Origin: CAYNGH01 sp964396845
GTDB lineage: Bacteria > Vulcanimicrobiota > JAJTBE01 > CAYNGH01
Direction: 5' to 3'
Assembly (NCBI GenBank): GCA_964396845.1
Contig: CAYNGH010000156.1
Coordinates: forward strand, 1 to 7,795
Length of the DNA stretch: 7,795 bases
The notes beneath the pieces were generated by a model. That model did no database searches and had not been told where the DNA came from. It worked only from the letters and a program-made list of their open reading frames with translations. Shown here piece by piece: positions 6,260 to 7,795 of this stretch (position 1 is its first letter; every line of letters starts with the position of its first letter). The translations under genes were made by a program, and so were the position numbers.

Positions 6260-6287
6260 ATTATACAAAACCAGATGAATCCGTCAT
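6260..6287 (-). promoter_or_regulatory. Candidate promoter of the XRE regulator gene
   Basis: On the minus strand a perfect -10 TATAAT (6265-6260) lies 16 bases after ATGACG (6287-6282), a four-of-six match to the -35 hexamer. The start point would be near 6253, inside the small palindrome ACCATTGGT (6247-6255), giving a leader of about 110 bases. I see no convincing terminator for the upstream TPR gene in this gap, so read-through from it is also possible. Confidence 0.45.
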
Positions 6288-6291
6288 TTGT

Positions 6292-7795
6292 TCAATCCAG
6301 TTGGCTTTTAATTCGAGGAAATTTATCTATCTCCTTTAATAATTCATGATTTTTTGGTTGAATATTTACAAGAATATTCATACCTTTCTGTTTATTGCCG
6401 GTATAAACGAGAAAAACCCCTCGGCAGAAAAGCCCCCGGGGCCCGGTGGGGTCAAGTTTCTCAGCCATAGACAATTGAACACTGGCTTCCTTGTGGTTGC
6501 CCCGATGCTGATGAATTATCGCCGACAGGAGGTGGTGGCGATAATCTCCCCCGGGGTTTCCTTTCACATTTTCAAGATTTGATACGGCCTGATCCAGTCG
6601 ATCCTGGCGAATCTTCAAGACCACCAGGTTGTAACGGGCTTCATTCCAGGAAGGAGCCAGAAATACAGCCTGCTCGGCACAGAGAGATGCCTCTCCTACA
6701 TTCCCCAGGGCTTCCAGGGTTCGGGACAGGGAAAGCTGATATGAAGAATCTCCTGCGAATCCCCGGGATGCCCTGTTCAAGTACCGGAGGGATTCTTCAT
6801 AACGCCCCATATGATACAGGAGCCTGCCGGTTTCAGTGTTGGTGCGGGGATCACCGGGAGAAATTTCGAGGATCTTGAAAAAATGTTCAAGGGCCTTTTC
6901 TGGCTTTCCCCGGCGAAAACATACATCCCCCGCCAGCAGGTTGGAAGCATAATGATAAGGTTCCAGAATCAAAACTCTCTCCAGGAAAACCAGCGCCTGT
7001 TCATAGCTCCCGGTGTGATAGTAGAATTCACCCATAGACGAGAGAACCGCAGGGGAATCAGGATGTTCTTCCAGGAGAGATTTCAGGATATTCAGGGCTT
7101 TTCCCGGCTTGTTCTCTCTCTGATAAATCAATGCCAGATTGATTCCGGGAGCTGCCGACCAAGGCTGTACATGCTGGATTTTTTCAAATATTTCCCTGGC
7201 TTCCTGAAAACGGCCTTCCTGGAGGCTGACGACTCCAAGGTTGTGAAGGGCAGATATGTTGCCTGGGTCCTGATTGACAACTTCCTGAAATATGAACCAG
7301 GCCATATCCATATCCCCCTTGGCAAGGAAGACATTGCCGAGGTTTATTGAGGCCAGATGATAGTCGGGGTTAAGCCGGACAGCTTCATAAAAATAAAACT
7401 GAGCCTCATCATAGCGGGAAGATCGAAAATAAATCCAACCGATATTATTGTATGTAGGGGAGTAATCTGGCTTGAGATTTTTACATTTTTCCAGGTGCTT
7501 CAGGGCTTTTTCAAGCTGGTTGGTTTTATCATAAACAACCCCGAGGCTGAAATGAGCGCGAAAATTATCCGGGTCCTCCCTGAGGATCTCCTGGTAAACC
7601 CTTTCTGCTTTATCATACTCTCCCCTGGTGTAAAGTTCATATCCGAGGCGAAGCTGGCTGTTGAATCTCAAGTCTTCTGTCGCTTCTGCCCTTGCCGTCC
7701 CAAAAGAGAGGGCCATCAGAAACACAGAAACCAGAAGAACGAAACACTTTCTCTCATAAACCTGCCAGTGAGGAAAGTCAACTGGAAAGTTAGGG
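6292..7795 (-). CDS. Exported TPR-repeat protein, 5' end unresolved at window edge
   Basis: A protein built almost wholly of tetratricopeptide repeats. Counting from a GTG at 7725 as residue 1, thirteen repeats of exactly 34 residues run without insertion from 21 to 462, followed by a 15-residue tail. Most keep the G8, Y/F11, A20 and P32 pattern (for example NNIGWIYFRSSRYDEA and LNPDY). Before them lies a secretory signal: basic ERK, a hydrophobic stretch FVLLVSVFLMALSFG, and an Ala-X-Ala cleavage site ARA before EATED. There is no lipobox cysteine after the hydrophobic core. The GTG at 7725 sits inside this core without a ribosome site, so it is not the start. The frame is open to the window edge with no ATG, GTG or TTG upstream, so the gene either begins outside or carries a one-base indel near 7747-7749. 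TPR superhelices bind other proteins; the partner and pathway here are unknown. Confidence 0.85.
   Translation of the reverse strand, partial: PNFPVDFPHWQVYERKCFVLLVSVFLMALSFGTARAEATEDLRFNSQLRLGYELYTRGEYDKAERVYQEILREDPDNFRAHFSLGVVYDKTNQLEKALKHLEKCKNLKPDYSPTYNNIGWIYFRSSRYDEAQFYFYEAVRLNPDYHLASINLGNVFLAKGDMDMAWFIFQEVVNQDPGNISALHNLGVVSLQEGRFQEAREIFEKIQHVQPWSAAPGINLALIYQRENKPGKALNILKSLLEEHPDSPAVLSSMGEFYYHTGSYEQALVFLERVLILEPYHYASNLLAGDVCFRRGKPEKALEHFFKILEISPGDPRTNTETGRLLYHMGRYEESLRYLNRASRGFAGDSSYQLSLSRTLEALGNVGEASLCAEQAVFLAPSWNEARYNLVVLKIRQDRLDQAVSNLENVKGNPGGDYRHHLLSAIIHQHRGNHKEASVQLSMAEKLDPTGPRGLFCRGVFLVYTGNKQKGMNILVNIQPKNHELLKEIDKFPRIKSQLD

Noticed and set aside
6811..7350. Plus-strand open frame of 179 codons opposite the TPR gene
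   Set aside because: The exact 34-residue TPR register on the other strand explains the sequence; this frame is a by-product of the repeats.

Overview
The window holds mostly housekeeping genes from a bacterial chromosome with roughly balanced base composition. It looks like an anaerobic Bacillota lineage near the Clostridia. The reasons are the fused B12-type radical SAM/DUF2344 gene placed directly upstream of an RNase E/G gene, strong Shine-Dalgarno sites, a perfect sigma-70/sigma-A promoter, and a small XRE regulator of clostridial look. This placement is an inference from gene content; no rRNA or tRNA gene is present to test it.

Left part (1-5269). The 3' end of prfB (release factor 2) runs rightward and meets a leftward three-gene unit head-on, with 32 bp between the stop codons. 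Read in its own direction, that unit is a MarR-type regulator (5269-4781), an 832-residue fused radical SAM/DUF2344 protein (4731-2233) and an RNase E/G-family ribonuclease with a TRAM-like tail (from 2202 or 2214 to 523). The gaps of 49 bp and 18-30 bp show no terminator, so one transcript is likely. It would start at a consensus TTGACA-N17-TATAAT promoter at 5364-5392.

Middle part (5270-6291). The marR promoter faces a probable rightward promoter (extended -10 at 5328-5336) for an unrecognised 89-residue protein with four cysteines. Three TGATAT copies lie across the two promoters. A good terminator at 5686-5710 ends the leftward XRE-regulator gene, which probably starts at a GTG at 6142. 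Its 149-bp upstream gap holds several short repeats and a candidate promoter.

Right part (6292-7795). An exported protein made almost wholly of 13 uninterrupted 34-residue TPRs fills this part. Its reading frame stays open to the window edge, so either its true start lies outside the window or a one-base indel near 7747-7749 hides a start at 7757.

I found no mobile element, CRISPR array, phage gene or obvious defence system. The points most worth following are the four-cysteine protein with its face-to-face promoters, the MarR control of the radical SAM/RNase operon, and the N-terminus of the TPR protein.
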